Source: Pedobacter cryotolerans
GTDB taxonomy: Bacteria; Bacteroidota; Bacteroidia; Sphingobacteriales; Sphingobacteriaceae
Length of the DNA stretch: 64,000 nt
Assembly: GCF_005116475.1 (NCBI RefSeq)
Contig: NZ_SWBO01000004.1
Coordinates: 186,001-250,000, forward strand
Direction of reading: 5' to 3'
Made by a program: the position numbers and the translations under genes. Under the pieces are notes generated by a model, which worked only from the letters and a program-made list of their open reading frames with translations, did no database searches and was not told the origin of the DNA. Every line of letters starts with the position of its first letter. Position 1 is the first letter of the stretch. Below, in pieces: positions 44,262-54,956 of this stretch.

Positions 44262-45320
44262 TTATAAACTATTGTAATAAGTTAGGCTGTTTAAAATATC
44301 TTCTTTGGTTACTCTGCAATTAAAAGCGCATTCGCCAATTTGATCTAATAAGGAGAACATAATTTGTCCATCTTCATTCTTCTTATCGCTTTGCATTAAC
44401 TCGATTAATTTATCGAAGCTTTTTTCTTTAATGTTGTATTTAGGATAAATGGACAATAGGTATTTGCTGATATCTGCAAGTTCATCATCCTTTAAGTTAC
44501 AATATTTTGCTGATAAATGCGCTTCGCAAACCATACCAATGGCAATTGCTTCGCCATGCGTTAGAGGTTTTTTGCTGTTGGTTAACGCATAACTTTCTAC
44601 CGCATGACCAATGGTATGCCCAAAATTTAAGATTTTGCGTAAGCCTTTTTCTAATGGATCTTCGGTTACAACTTCATTTTTAATCTCGATAGAACGATAA
44701 ATTTCTAATGGAGCCAATTTTTGATAATCGCTTACTTTTAATCGGTTATAATAAGCTTTATCCTTAATTAAACCATGTTTAATCATTTCGGCAAAGCCAG
44801 ATAATAGTTCTCTTTTAGAAAGCGTATTTAAAAAAATGTTTTCGATAAAGACAGCTTGTGGCAACGAAAATGTGCCTACCATGTTTTTCACATTATCTAT
44901 ATCAATACCAGTTTTACCACCAACAGAAGCATCTACTTGAGAGAGCAAAGTTGTAGGAATATTGATAAAATCTATCCCTCTTTTATAGGTTGAAGCCACA
45001 AAACCACCCATGTCGGTAATTACCCCACCGCCTAAATTGATCATTAAGCATTTGCGGTCGGCACCAAAATCTAAAAGCGTTTTCCAAATACCAATGCAAA
45101 AATCTATGTTTTTATTTTCTTCGCCTGGGTCAGTCTCAATAATATCGAAATCGTCTAAATCATCTAATAAAGACCTAAAAACTGGTAAACAATGCTCAGC
45201 AGTATTGCTGTCTGCAAAAACAAAAACCTTGCTGTATTTTTTTTGATCTAAAATGTCTTTTAAAGGGGCAAGGTTAGATTCGAAATGGATCAAATGATCT
45301 GCGTTTTTAATTGGTTCCAT
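44262..45320 (-). CDS. aroB: 3-dehydroquinate synthase
   Basis: AroB converts DAHP to 3-dehydroquinate, step two of the shikimate pathway, with NAD and a divalent metal. The 352 residues show DPGEENKNIDF, the NAD motif MINLGGGVITDMGGFVAS, FINIPTTLLSQVDASVGGKTGID, EMIKHGLI with a metal Glu, and LNFGHTIGHAVE and THGEAIAIGM with metal His residues. Its ATG shares a base with the S4 gene stop (TAATG). It is not in the pheA operon, so part of the pathway has separate control. Confidence 0.97.
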   Translation of the reverse strand: MEPIKNADHLIHFESNLAPLKDILDQKKYSKVFVFADSNTAEHCLPVFRSLLDDLDDFDIIETDPGEENKNIDFCIGIWKTLLDFGADRKCLMINLGGGVITDMGGFVASTYKRGIDFINIPTTLLSQVDASVGGKTGIDIDNVKNMVGTFSLPQAVFIENIFLNTLSKRELLSGFAEMIKHGLIKDKAYYNRLKVSDYQKLAPLEIYRSIEIKNEVVTEDPLEKGLRKILNFGHTIGHAVESYALTNSKKPLTHGEAIAIGMVCEAHLSAKYCNLKDDELADISKYLLSIYPKYNIKEKSFDKLIELMQSDKKNEDGQIMFSLLDQIGECAFNCRVTKEDILNSLTYYNSL

Positions 45321-45526
45321 TAAATTACTTCGATTACTTTGCTTAAAAACTCAATTTTATCGCCAACCCTAACTTTAAGTCGTTTTCTATAATCAACAGT
45401 TCCGTTGTATTTAATTAAGCCTTCTTCTACTACAGATTGAGCTTCGCCACCGCTTTGTACCAAGCCGGTTGCTTTTAGGAGTGCAATTAGCGGAATAAAT
45501 TCGCCTTCAAGTTTGAATTTTATCAT
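45320..45526 (-). CDS. S4 domain RNA-binding protein (YbcJ type)
   Basis: This is a 68-residue protein that is almost entirely an S4 RNA-binding domain: FIPLIALLKATGLVQSGGEAQSVVEEGLIKYNG followed by the basic strand RKRLKVRVGDKIE. It is the YbcJ/YaaA small family, whose target RNA is not well defined. Its stop overlaps the aroB start by one base; the two are co-transcribed. It is divergent from the proline dehydrogenase gene over about 100 bases. Confidence 0.92.
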   Translation of the reverse strand: MIKFKLEGEFIPLIALLKATGLVQSGGEAQSVVEEGLIKYNGTVDYRKRLKVRVGDKIEFLSKVIEVI

Positions 45527-45587
45527 TGTGGTTACAAATTTACAATTAATTTATAATGTGTTTTACCTTAACAACCATTGTAATTTA

Positions 45588-45595
45588 TATTTTTG
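45588..45595 (+). promoter_or_regulatory. Candidate -7 box of the proline dehydrogenase gene
   Basis: TATTTTTG matches TAnnTTTG and lies 28 bases before the ATG at 45624. No clear -33 partner was seen. Confidence 0.4.
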
Positions 45596-45623
45596 CACTC
45601 GTCTGACTAACCAATACACCAAA

Positions 45624-46808
45624 ATGGAACAATCTCCTAGAAAAAACATCAATTTTGACAATACTGAAATCGCTTTTCGCAATAAATCTAATGGAGAATT
45701 AAACCAAGCTTATTGGTTATTTAAAATTATAAGTAGTAATTTTTTAACAAATGTTGGTCCGCCAATAACTAATTTTTTATTAAATGTTGGGTTTCCAATA
45801 AAAGGAGCAATTAAAGCTACCATTTTTAAACAGTTTTGCGGTGGCGAAACCATTGCCGATTGCGAACATACCATAGAACAACTGAGTTTAGGCAAGGTAG
45901 GTACCATTTTAGATTATTCTGTGGAAGGCGAAGACGAAGAAGAAGTTTTCGATTTTACCTGCGAAGAGATTATAAGAACCATAAATAGGGCAGATGGCGA
46001 CCCACGTGTGCCCATTACCGTTTTTAAAATTACAGGTATTGGTAGGTTTGCATTGTTAGAAAAATTAGACGCCAAACAAGAATTAACAGCTAATGAGGTT
46101 AAAGAATTTGATCGTGTTAAAGCCCGTTGTTTAAAAATTTGCCAAGCTGCTTTTGATAAAAAAGTACCTGTAATGATTGATGCCGAGGACAGTTGGGTGC
46201 AAAATACCATTGATGAATTGGCTTTAGAAATGATGACCAAGTTTAATAAACAAGGAATTATCGTTTACAACACTTATCAAATGTACCGTCATGATAAGTT
46301 GGCGGATTTAAAAGCTGATTATCTAATTGCCAAAGAAACCGGATTTATTTTAGGCGTTAAAATGGTGCGTGGTGCTTATATGGAAAAAGAGCGAAAACGA
46401 GCAGCTGAAATGGGTTATCTATCGCCAATACAACCAGATAAGGAAGCAACTGATAAGGATTACGATGAGAGTTTAAGATTTTGTATTGAACATATCGATC
46501 AAATTGCCATAGTTTGTGGTACGCATAACGAAGATAGTTCTCGTTTGTTAACCTATTTGATAGACGAAAAAAACATTCCACATAATCACTCACATATTTA
46601 CTTTGCGCAGTTGTTAGGTATGAGCGATAACTTGAGTTTCAATTTATCTGATGCTGGTTACAATGTAGCTAAATATGTGCCTTATGGGCCAATTAAGGCA
46701 GTAATGCCATATTTATTCCGTAGAGCACAAGAAAATACTTCGGTAGCTGGCCAAACTGGTAGAGAATTGGGGTTAATTAGTAAAGAAAAAGCTAGAAGAA
46801 AGCTGTAG
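45624..46808 (+). CDS. Proline dehydrogenase
   Basis: This 394-residue flavoenzyme oxidises proline to pyrroline-5-carboxylate at the membrane, passing electrons to quinone. The start at 45624 (MEQSPRKNINFDNT) is chosen because the frame upstream overlaps the S4 gene and lies over the promoter. Motifs are VFKITGIGRFALLEKL, VPVMIDAEDSWVQNTIDELA, GIIVYNTYQMYRHD, KMVRGAYMEKERKRA and, near the end, YVPYGPIKAVMPYLFRRAQENTSVAGQ, the RRxxEN-type substrate site. It is the monofunctional form, without the P5C dehydrogenase half of PutA. Confidence 0.93.
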   Translation: MEQSPRKNINFDNTEIAFRNKSNGELNQAYWLFKIISSNFLTNVGPPITNFLLNVGFPIKGAIKATIFKQFCGGETIADCEHTIEQLSLGKVGTILDYSVEGEDEEEVFDFTCEEIIRTINRADGDPRVPITVFKITGIGRFALLEKLDAKQELTANEVKEFDRVKARCLKICQAAFDKKVPVMIDAEDSWVQNTIDELALEMMTKFNKQGIIVYNTYQMYRHDKLADLKADYLIAKETGFILGVKMVRGAYMEKERKRAAEMGYLSPIQPDKEATDKDYDESLRFCIEHIDQIAIVCGTHNEDSSRLLTYLIDEKNIPHNHSHIYFAQLLGMSDNLSFNLSDAGYNVAKYVPYGPIKAVMPYLFRRAQENTSVAGQTGRELGLISKEKARRKL

Positions 46809-47164
46809 AAAGACTAAATACCAAAGGTGAAAGGCCAAAGATTGATTTGAAAATTGAAGCTTTTGCTTATCGGTTAATGTAGTCCCGCTCTCGTTTCAAT
46901 CTTTTACCCCTAAATCCCAGCCGCGGCTGGGATTTAGGGGTAAAAGGATTTCCACTAAATCGGGTTTATGGACGAAATGTTGTGCAAATAACTCAAGTTG
47001 CATGTCTTAAAGCATAACAATATTCTGAATTTTAGAAAACCGGTCTTCGACTATCCTCTGACCTATTAGAGGGTTTACGAACTCAATTCCCCTCCTTTGG
47101 AGGGGTGCCCAAAGGGCGGGGTGGTAATTTGGAGATTAAATACGTCTAATTAATGCAATAAGGG
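46809..47164. other. Intergenic stretch with a perfect 46-bp palindrome and another GC-rich repeat
   Basis: There is no gene. Apart from the palindrome at 46901-46946, a CCCCTCC-TTT-GGAGGGG hairpin with GGGCGGGGTGGT lies at about 47090-47123, belonging to the same repeat family as those at aroC and DUF559. Confidence 0.65.
46901..46946. repeat. Perfect 46-bp palindrome with no loop
   Basis: The left arm of 23 bases starts CTTTTACCCC and ends CCCAGCCG; the right arm is its exact inverse complement. The centre is CCGCGG between 46923 and 46924. In RNA it would be a very stable hairpin and could terminate the proline dehydrogenase mRNA. Confidence 0.97.
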
Positions 47165-47287
47165 CTATTTTACGATAAAATATCCAACGGCCAACCAAAC
47201 TAAACCTTTTACCAAGAAAAACATAAAACCCCAAAAGCCAAGCTTTTTGATCCAGGTTTTAAGTTTTTCTTTTTTGTCAGGATGCAT
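47165..47287 (-). CDS. Small single-helix membrane protein
   Basis: This 40-residue product starts at ATG 47287 (MHPDKKEKLKTWIKKLG). It has a basic amphipathic N-terminus and one membrane helix (FWGFMFFLVKGLVWLAVGYFIV). An in-frame extension upstream to 47377 is possible but has no signs of a real start. Similar tiny proteins are, from memory, widespread in Sphingobacteriaceae; the function is unknown. It may regulate or assist a larger membrane protein. Confidence 0.6.
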   Translation of the reverse strand: MHPDKKEKLKTWIKKLGFWGFMFFLVKGLVWLAVGYFIVK

Positions 47288-47676
47288 AGTCAAAAATAAT
47301 AAAATCTGTAATAAAAGATAACGCCTTTTTGATTTGGTAATTGCGAAATGGTAATTTAACGTTGGCGAGAACGCCAAAAAAGCAGTTTAATTTATCATCT
47401 AAACTAAACATCATGCGATACGACCTCAGCGAATTAGCGTGAAAAATCAATTTGTAGGATTACAAGATATAAAAGCTGTTTGCCTGTCTGCCATAGGCTG
47501 AAGCGCAGCGAATTCTTTTATTTCCAATCCGAAAATTTGATTTTTGTTTTTTTTATCAAGAAAAAGAAAAAGGCCTTTCAGCGGCTAGCTAAGCTTTGGT
47601 AGATGACCTACAATTTTTTAAACAAACATGCGGTAAGCTAATATATGACGTTGGCGAGGACGCCAACGTTGGATTT
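47288..47676. other. Intergenic stretch between two REP-like hairpins
   Basis: No gene is supported. It has TTGGCG-AGAA-CGCCAA at 47362-47377 and CGTTGGCG-AGGA-CGCCAACG at 47649-47668, the same hairpin type with a four-purine loop. Between them is sequence resembling other dispersed Bacteroidota intergenic DNA (TATCAAGAAAAAGAAAAAGG at about 47566). Confidence 0.6.
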
Positions 47677-48066
47677 TCATAATTCCGAAGCCTCCAGTTT
47701 TCTCACTGCTAAAATTTTAAATTCTTTAATCCCATCGGGCATTTCCCAATTAATTAAATCGTTTGTTTGGTAACCTAACAAAGCAATACTGATTGGCGCA
47801 AATATGGAAACCTTTTGCAGTTTGATATTTGCTTCTTTTGGCAATACTATTTTAAAAATAAATTCCTTGCCATTATCAGTGCTTACAATTTTTGCTTCGG
47901 TATGTAGCGAAACAACATCGTATGGTAACTCATCATCGTTAAAAATAGTAGCCTGTTTAATTTCTGTTCTTAAACGTGATTTGTTGTAATCGCTCATTAT
48001 CGCTTTTTCGAAATGTTCGCTTAAAAACTTAAAATCACTTTTTGAGAGTAAGATTGATTTGTTCAT
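47677..48066 (-). CDS. GreA/GreB-like (Rnk-type) elongation factor protein
   Basis: This is a 129-residue protein. The C-terminal half (SIFAPISIALLGYQTNDLINWEMPDGIKEFKI) is the FKBP-like C-terminal domain of GreA/GreB. The N-terminal half is too short for the long coiled coil of GreA, so it is closer to Rnk-like proteins, which bind RNA polymerase without the cleavage tip. The acidic tip residues needed for transcript cleavage are not visible. It is a single gene. Confidence 0.8.
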   Translation of the reverse strand: MNKSILLSKSDFKFLSEHFEKAIMSDYNKSRLRTEIKQATIFNDDELPYDVVSLHTEAKIVSTDNGKEFIFKIVLPKEANIKLQKVSIFAPISIALLGYQTNDLINWEMPDGIKEFKILAVRKLEASEL

Positions 48067-48572
48067 GATAAAAAAAATATGTAAATAAATAGAACCACAG
48101 TTTTTGCTGTAGTGTTGAATTAAAAAAGAAATGAAGCTTGTTAAGCTTTCCCCGAGTTAAAAAGAAGGTTTTTGATATAAACCCGGGGCTAATTAATAAA
48201 GTCTTTACTTGTTGATTGGAAAGTAAAGCCTATCGCGTAATTTTTTCGCGATAAATGAGTGCTCAAAACAGCGATAACCATTTCTTGCTTTTTGTTGAAT
48301 GCAAAAATTAGGTTTTTGAAAAACTGTTGAGCAGTGTGCATCTAGCAAATATGGCTTTGAATAATGGTAAATCAAAATATAAAGCGATATATTACTTTGG
48401 GAGGATAAAGAGAAAATTCAAATGGTGCGTGAAGACACGCACCTTGGCTAAACGTTTTGAGGATTTACGTTGGGCGGGCTTTTTACCACTAATGTTGATA
48501 CGGAGCACAAAACTTCCACCTACCCCTAAACTGTCTGCTGAGCACGAAACCCCGCCCATTGCAAAACCACTG
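48067..48572. other. Intergenic stretch with a cassette-like structured element
   Basis: An open frame at 48327-48578 is most likely not a gene. There is a REP-like hairpin GGTGCGTG-AAGA-CACGCACC at 48424-48443 and, from 48469, a roughly 105-base structured segment that begins GTTGGGCGGGC and runs to the stop of the next gene. A pair CCCCGAGTT / AACCCGGGG at about 48151-48176 could form another hairpin. Confidence 0.55.
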
Positions 48573-48575
48573 TTA
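48469..48575 (-). repeat. Structured element directly after a hypothetical gene, possible dispersed repeat
   Basis: Inverted arms GGGCGGG (48472-48478) and CCCGCCC (48551-48557) enclose about 70 bases that include GGAGCACAAAAC and TGAGCACGAAAC as near-repeats. The right end overlaps the stop codon of the 171-residue gene. From memory, segments much like this recur in Bacteroidota genomes; the window has one copy. It resembles an attC site in position, but it lacks the expected complementary core ends. Confidence 0.45.
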
Positions 48576-49088
48576 TAAGTTGGCTTTACCTGTAAAATAA
48601 TTTTCTAACTTTTTTAAAGACCGTCTAGTAATTCCGAAATCTATAATTCCTTTACTTCCGTAGTCAGATGCTTTTGCATTCAAATAGTAAAAATCATTGT
48701 CAAATCCGATAAAGACATCTACTGAAACCCAGAATTTATTTCTGTATTGAATTATATAAATGTCGTCTTCGACTGACAAACTTTTAATGTTTATTGTCGT
48801 TATGAATTCCTCAATTACTTTCGTCTTTTGCTCTAAGCTCTGGTTGGATATGACTTTAACAATTTTGTAATCCTTCGATATCCTCCATAGTCCATAACCG
48901 CCAAGAATTGATAGAAATAAGGCTGGATAAATAAATTGATAAGTTTCACTATTTTGTTTTACCGATTGAAAAAACTTATAGAAAAAGAAAAGTCCACCTA
49001 CTATCATAGAAGAACAAAGAATATAATTCAAAGCATCTTGTATTTTATCAGGCTTTTTTATCTGTTTTTCAAATTCTTGTTCTAACAT
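48573..49088 (-). CDS. Membrane protein of unknown function
   Basis: This is a 171-residue protein with two membrane helices (about ALNYILCSSMIVGGLFFFYKF and FIYPALFLSILGGYGLWRI) and a C-terminal soluble domain of about 100 residues (IKSLSVEDDIYIIQYRNKFWVSVDVFIGFDNDFYYLNAK). I do not recognise the family. Low GC content and a structured GC-rich element joined to its stop codon suggest it may be an acquired unit. It is not clearly linked to katG, which ends 211 bases upstream. Confidence 0.6.
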   Translation of the reverse strand: MLEQEFEKQIKKPDKIQDALNYILCSSMIVGGLFFFYKFFQSVKQNSETYQFIYPALFLSILGGYGLWRISKDYKIVKVISNQSLEQKTKVIEEFITTINIKSLSVEDDIYIIQYRNKFWVSVDVFIGFDNDFYYLNAKASDYGSKGIIDFGITRRSLKKLENYFTGKANL

Positions 49089-49241
49089 TTTTGATTGATT
49101 GGAGCTATTTAGCTTGCTTATAACTCATTTATGACGGCATCTTTTTCTTTAAAAACTTTCCCAAGCCATCCGATAATCTAATATAGGAGGAAGTTTTTGA
49201 AATTTTTAGTTTCACTAATTTATATCAAATACCAATAACGC

Positions 49242-49273
49242 AAAAGGGCTTCCAATCTCTTGGAAACCCTTTC
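49242..49273 (-). terminator. Terminator of katG
   Basis: Minus-strand arms AAGGGTTTCCAA and TTGGAAGCCCTT (one bulge) enclose GAGA and are followed by TTGCG; 26 bases past the katG stop. Confidence 0.85.
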
Positions 49274-49298
49274 TAAGCTTCTGTATTAAAAGAAAAAA

Positions 49299-51593
<2,295 letters not shown>

Positions 51594-51693
51594 CTAATGA
51601 TTACCAACACAAATTGGCTTTTGATTTTTATAAAATTAGCAAAGCTTAGGCGCTATACCAAACACCTTTTTTCTATGAGCGTATAGTTAAAAG

Positions 51694-52011
51694 CTATTTA
51701 ACCTTAAAGGGTTGGTTGCCGCTTAGCAAATCCCAAAAAAGCATAAAATCGCTAGCTAAACTGTAACCAGGATACTGAAATGTGGCTGGTTTATTTTTCT
51801 CGAAAAAGAAATGACCTACCCATGCAAAACCATAACCAATAAAAGGAATGGCTATAAAAAACTGCCAGTTATGAAATAGAACTGCTGCAATTAAGCACAA
51901 GATTACTAAACCAGTACCAATAAAATGAAGTATTCTACTGGTAAGGTTTTGGTGTTCTGATAAATAAAATGGATAAAATTCTTTTAGAGATTTATACTTT
52001 TTCTCATTCAT
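51694..52011 (-). CDS. DUF962/Mpo1-like membrane protein
   Basis: This is a 105-residue protein of the Mpo1-like (DUF962) family. Motifs are FYPFYLSEHQNLTSRILHFIGTGL near the start and the second-half GHFFFEKNKPATFQYPGYSLASDFMLFWDLL; two membrane helices lie between. Yeast Mpo1 is an Fe(II) dioxygenase acting on 2-hydroxy fatty acids, and the conserved His residues (in SEHQ, LHF, GHFF) are kept here. Bacterial function is not established. It is downstream of a HAD gene on the same strand. Confidence 0.85.
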   Translation of the reverse strand: MNEKKYKSLKEFYPFYLSEHQNLTSRILHFIGTGLVILCLIAAVLFHNWQFFIAIPFIGYGFAWVGHFFFEKNKPATFQYPGYSLASDFMLFWDLLSGNQPFKVK

Positions 52012-52056
52012 TAAATAAACTTTTGTGATTAAATTTAAGCAAATGAAATGGGTTTC

Positions 52057-52692
52057 TTACAATAGCTTATGCTGTTTTAAAAAATCTTCTAATTTCTCTG
52101 GATGCAGATCCATTAATAAGGTATGTAAGCCTGCTTTTTTTGCACCTTCAATGTGCTGCGGACTATCATCAATAAAAAGTGTTTCTGTAGGATTTAAATT
52201 ATTTTCTTTAATTACTTGTTCAAAAATATTAACGTTTGGTTTGCGCAATTTCATTAATTGAGAGAAGTAGGCCTTCTCAAAAAATGCATCATAATTATTT
52301 ATACCATATTTTTCTTGAATATGTTTAATGATCCAATTGTAATGGATTTCATTGTTGTTACTCAATAAAAAAGTACGGTATTTCTTCTTCACTTCTAGCA
52401 AAACATCATGGTTGTTTGCCGAAACACCAATTAACAAACTGTTCCAAACTTCGTCAATTTGCTCATCAGTTAAATCTAAATTATTTGCTGCTTTTCTAAT
52501 TTCTGCTCTAAATTCATCAGCAGTAACTCCGGCCATCTCAAAATTATCAAAAATAGGATTTTGATTTCTATGTCCGTAAAATTCGGTAGGATTAGCTATA
52601 CCTAATTGTAAAAGAGCATCTTGAGTGCGTTTAAAATTGATTTCGAAGATTACATTGCCGTAATCGAAAATAATATTTTTAATTTTTTCCAT
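52057..52692 (-). CDS. HAD family hydrolase
   Basis: This is a 211-residue HAD-superfamily phosphatase, subfamily IA. The start at 52692 (MEKIKNIIFDYGNVIFEIN) is preferred over one 16 codons upstream. Motif I appears as FDYGNVIF, where the second catalytic Asp is replaced by Asn (DxG-N-V), as in YihX-type HADs. Motif II is LLSNNNEIH, the Lys is in KLRKPNVNIF, and motif IV is LFIDDSPQHI. YihX relatives dephosphorylate glucose 1-phosphate or other sugar phosphates. The substrate here is unknown. Confidence 0.9.
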   Translation of the reverse strand: MEKIKNIIFDYGNVIFEINFKRTQDALLQLGIANPTEFYGHRNQNPIFDNFEMAGVTADEFRAEIRKAANNLDLTDEQIDEVWNSLLIGVSANNHDVLLEVKKKYRTFLLSNNNEIHYNWIIKHIQEKYGINNYDAFFEKAYFSQLMKLRKPNVNIFEQVIKENNLNPTETLFIDDSPQHIEGAKKAGLHTLLMDLHPEKLEDFLKQHKLL

Positions 52693-52758
52693 AAAATGGT
52701 TTCCAAAATTCGATGCAAATATGTAACATTGCACTCGCAAAACCTAATACGTTTTCCG

Positions 52759-52832
52759 GCGCCTATAGCTCAGTTGGTTAGAGTAGAAGACTCATAATCT
52801 TTTGGTCCCTGGTTCGAGCCCAGGTGGGCGCA
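52759..52832 (+). tRNA. tRNA with CAU anticodon (Met, or Ile2 if modified)
   Basis: The 74-base cloverleaf has acceptor arms GCGCCTA and TGGGCGC, a D arm with AGCTCAGTTGGTTAGAGT, an anticodon stem GAAGA/TCTTT with loop CTCATAA (anticodon CAU), and a T arm with GGTTCGAGCC. The discriminator is A and CCA is not encoded. Elongator tRNA-Met is most likely, but tRNA-Ile2 (lysidine-modified CAU) cannot be ruled out from sequence alone. A terminator follows. Confidence 0.95.
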
Positions 52833-52834
52833 CT

Positions 52835-52866
52835 AAAAAAGCTTGTCGAAAGACAGGCTTTTTTGC
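52835..52866 (+). terminator. Terminator of the tRNA gene
   Basis: Arms AAGCTTGTC and GACAGGCTT with loop GAAA and A/T tracts on both sides. It can also serve the convergent LLM gene. Confidence 0.88.
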
Positions 52867-52868
52867 TT

Positions 52869-53900
52869 TTACACAACCGCTTTTCTAACTGCTGGTGCAA
52901 CTTCTTTACCAAACAATTCAATAGCTTTCATCATGTTTTTGTGAGATGGATCTCCAACATCCATGTGACCGATAAAACGAGTGATGCCAAATAACTCATG
53001 CATGTATAAAATCTTATCAGTTACTTCATTTGCATCACCAATAAATAAAGCGCCTTCTTTCGTTCTACCACCATCGTATTGCGATTTTGCGTAAGGCGGC
53101 CAACCTCTTGATGCGCCAACACGGTTCATTTGCGCTGCGTAGTTATTAAAGTACTCGGCTATATTTTGTGGTTCGTTGCTTAAAAAGCTATGCGAATGGA
53201 TGCCAATCTGCATGTTTGCAACATCATGACCATGCTTTACGTACTCTTGTTTGTAATAATCTATTAGTGGTTTAAACTGTTTTGGCATTCCGCCGATAAT
53301 AGCTACAATTAAAGGTAAGCCCAGTTTTGCAGCTCTTAAAACTGATTCTGGTGTGCCTCCTACAGCAATCCAAATAGGTAATTTGCCATTGTTGGTTGCT
53401 CTTGGTAAAACTTGCTGATTAATTAATGGCACTCTCAATTCGCCTTTCCAATTTACTACTTCATTGTTGTTAATGTTTAATAAAAGATCTAATTTCTCCT
53501 CAAACAACTGATCATAATCTTTTAAATTATATCCGAATAGGGGAAACGATTCAATAAAACTACCTCTACCAACACCAATTTCGGCTCTGCCATTTGATAT
53601 TAAATCTATGGTAGAAAAATTTTGGTAAACTTTTACTGGTTCTGCCGAGCTTAAAACCGTAACTGTGCTAAATAATTTTATATTTTTAGTGATGCTTGCC
53701 GCTGCTGCTAACACAATTTCTGGTGCTGACACTGCATAGTCTGGTCTATGGTGTTCGCCTAAACCAAAAACATCTAAGCCAATATCATCAGCTAATTTAA
53801 TTTGTTCTAAAATTTCTTGTAATTTAACTTTTGCTGCTCTTGGTTTTCCTGTTGCAGTATCAAAAGATAAATCACCAAACATTCCTATTCCTAATTCCAT
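52869..53900 (-). CDS. LLM class flavin-dependent oxidoreductase
   Basis: This 343-residue TIM-barrel enzyme is of the bacterial luciferase-like family, using FMNH2 or F420-type cofactors. Typical parts are LADDIGLDVFGLGEHHRPDYA, the NFSTIDLISNGRAEIGVGRGS motif at about 93-113, and IGDANEVTDKILYMHELFG near the C-terminus. The substrate is not known. The gene is monocistronic, with the tRNA terminator at its 3' end. Confidence 0.9.
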   Translation of the reverse strand: MELGIGMFGDLSFDTATGKPRAAKVKLQEILEQIKLADDIGLDVFGLGEHHRPDYAVSAPEIVLAAAASITKNIKLFSTVTVLSSAEPVKVYQNFSTIDLISNGRAEIGVGRGSFIESFPLFGYNLKDYDQLFEEKLDLLLNINNNEVVNWKGELRVPLINQQVLPRATNNGKLPIWIAVGGTPESVLRAAKLGLPLIVAIIGGMPKQFKPLIDYYKQEYVKHGHDVANMQIGIHSHSFLSNEPQNIAEYFNNYAAQMNRVGASRGWPPYAKSQYDGGRTKEGALFIGDANEVTDKILYMHELFGITRFIGHMDVGDPSHKNMMKAIELFGKEVAPAVRKAVV

Positions 53901-54052
53901 GCTTATAATTTTAATAATTCAAAGTTAAGTTTATCGCTTTTATGCAACGTTGATGTAAGGTAAGAAATAGCTTATATTCATGAATTAATAATTTTACAGA
54001 GAAAAGTATTCTGATTTGTTAACTTTAGCCATACATTTTTAACTATATATCA

Positions 54053-54820
54053 ATGAAACAATTCTTATTACTAGGTGTTTTGTGTAGCGTATCAATTTAC
54101 ACTGTGAGTGCTCAAGATAAACCTAAACCACAAGATACTGAGTTTTATACTCCCGTTCCGCCAATAGTTACACCAGGTAATGCCAATGCTGCACCATCAG
54201 ATGCTATCGTTTTGTTCGATGGAAAAAATTTAGATCAATGGGTAAGTGTAAAGGATAAAAGCGCTGCAAAGTGGACGGTAAAAGATGGAATGTTTACTGT
54301 TGACAAAAGTACTGGCAACATTGAAACTAAAAAATCATTTAATAATTATCAACTACATATTGAGTGGTTAATTCCTTCAGATATTAATTTAGAAGGACAA
54401 TCAAGAGGTAACTCGGGTTTGTTTTTAGCTTCAACTGGCCCTGGAGATGATGGTTATGAATTGCAAATTTTAGATTCTTATAACAACAAAACCTATACCA
54501 ATGGTCAGGCGGCAAGCATTTACAAACAAACGGCTCCGCTAGTAAACGCAAACAGAAAACCAGGAGAATGGCAAACTTATGATATCATTTGGACGGCACC
54601 TGTTTTTTATAGCGATGGAAGTTTAAAGAGCGAAGCAAAAGTTACCGTTTTGTTTAACGGAGTTTTAGTTCAAAATAATTTTATATTAGGTGGTCCAACG
54701 CAATACATTGGCAAGCCATCTTATAAAAAAGCTCATGGAGCTACTCCAATTAAGTTGCAATCACATGGTGATAAAAGTGTGCCGATAAGCTTTAAAAATA
54801 TTTGGATAAGAGAATTGTAG
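54053..54820 (+). CDS. DUF1080 (3-keto-disaccharide hydrolase-like) secreted protein
   Basis: This is a 255-residue exported protein: signal peptide MKQFLLLGVLCSVSIYTVSAQ, then one concanavalin-like DUF1080 domain. Hallmarks are IVLFDGKNLDQWVS, WTVKDGMFTVDKSTGNIETKKSFNNYQLHIEW, the acidic/Asn motif RGNSGLFLA, and LQSHGDKSVPISFKNIWIREL at the end. Related enzymes cleave 3-keto-glycosides. The substrate is unknown. It may be co-transcribed with the next gene, but a 136-base gap separates them. Confidence 0.92.
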   Translation: MKQFLLLGVLCSVSIYTVSAQDKPKPQDTEFYTPVPPIVTPGNANAAPSDAIVLFDGKNLDQWVSVKDKSAAKWTVKDGMFTVDKSTGNIETKKSFNNYQLHIEWLIPSDINLEGQSRGNSGLFLASTGPGDDGYELQILDSYNNKTYTNGQAASIYKQTAPLVNANRKPGEWQTYDIIWTAPVFYSDGSLKSEAKVTVLFNGVLVQNNFILGGPTQYIGKPSYKKAHGATPIKLQSHGDKSVPISFKNIWIREL

Positions 54821-54956
54821 ATAATTTATTTTTTAAATTGGATGAAGTAACGGTTTAAAAATGGCTATTTGATTTTACAACTTGGTGTGATTTATGGATC
54901 TGCACTTTGGCTCAAATCTTCAGACAAAACAATTTAAAATTCATATCCTAAAATTT

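Noticed and set aside
48469..48575. True integron attC site
   Set aside because: The ends do not form the required RYYYAAC...GTTRRRY pair on either strand and no integrase is in the window, so I report it only as cassette-like.
48327..48578. Open frame of 83 codons
   Set aside because: It runs through a REP-like hairpin and the structured element; composition reflects these repeats.
52759..52832. Initiator tRNA-fMet
   Set aside because: The first acceptor pair is G-C, whereas bacterial initiators have a mismatch at that position, so it is an elongator Met or Ile2 type.
54894..54956. N-terminal extension of the serine hydrolase from an ATG at 54894
   Set aside because: The extension would bury the signal peptide that begins at 54957.
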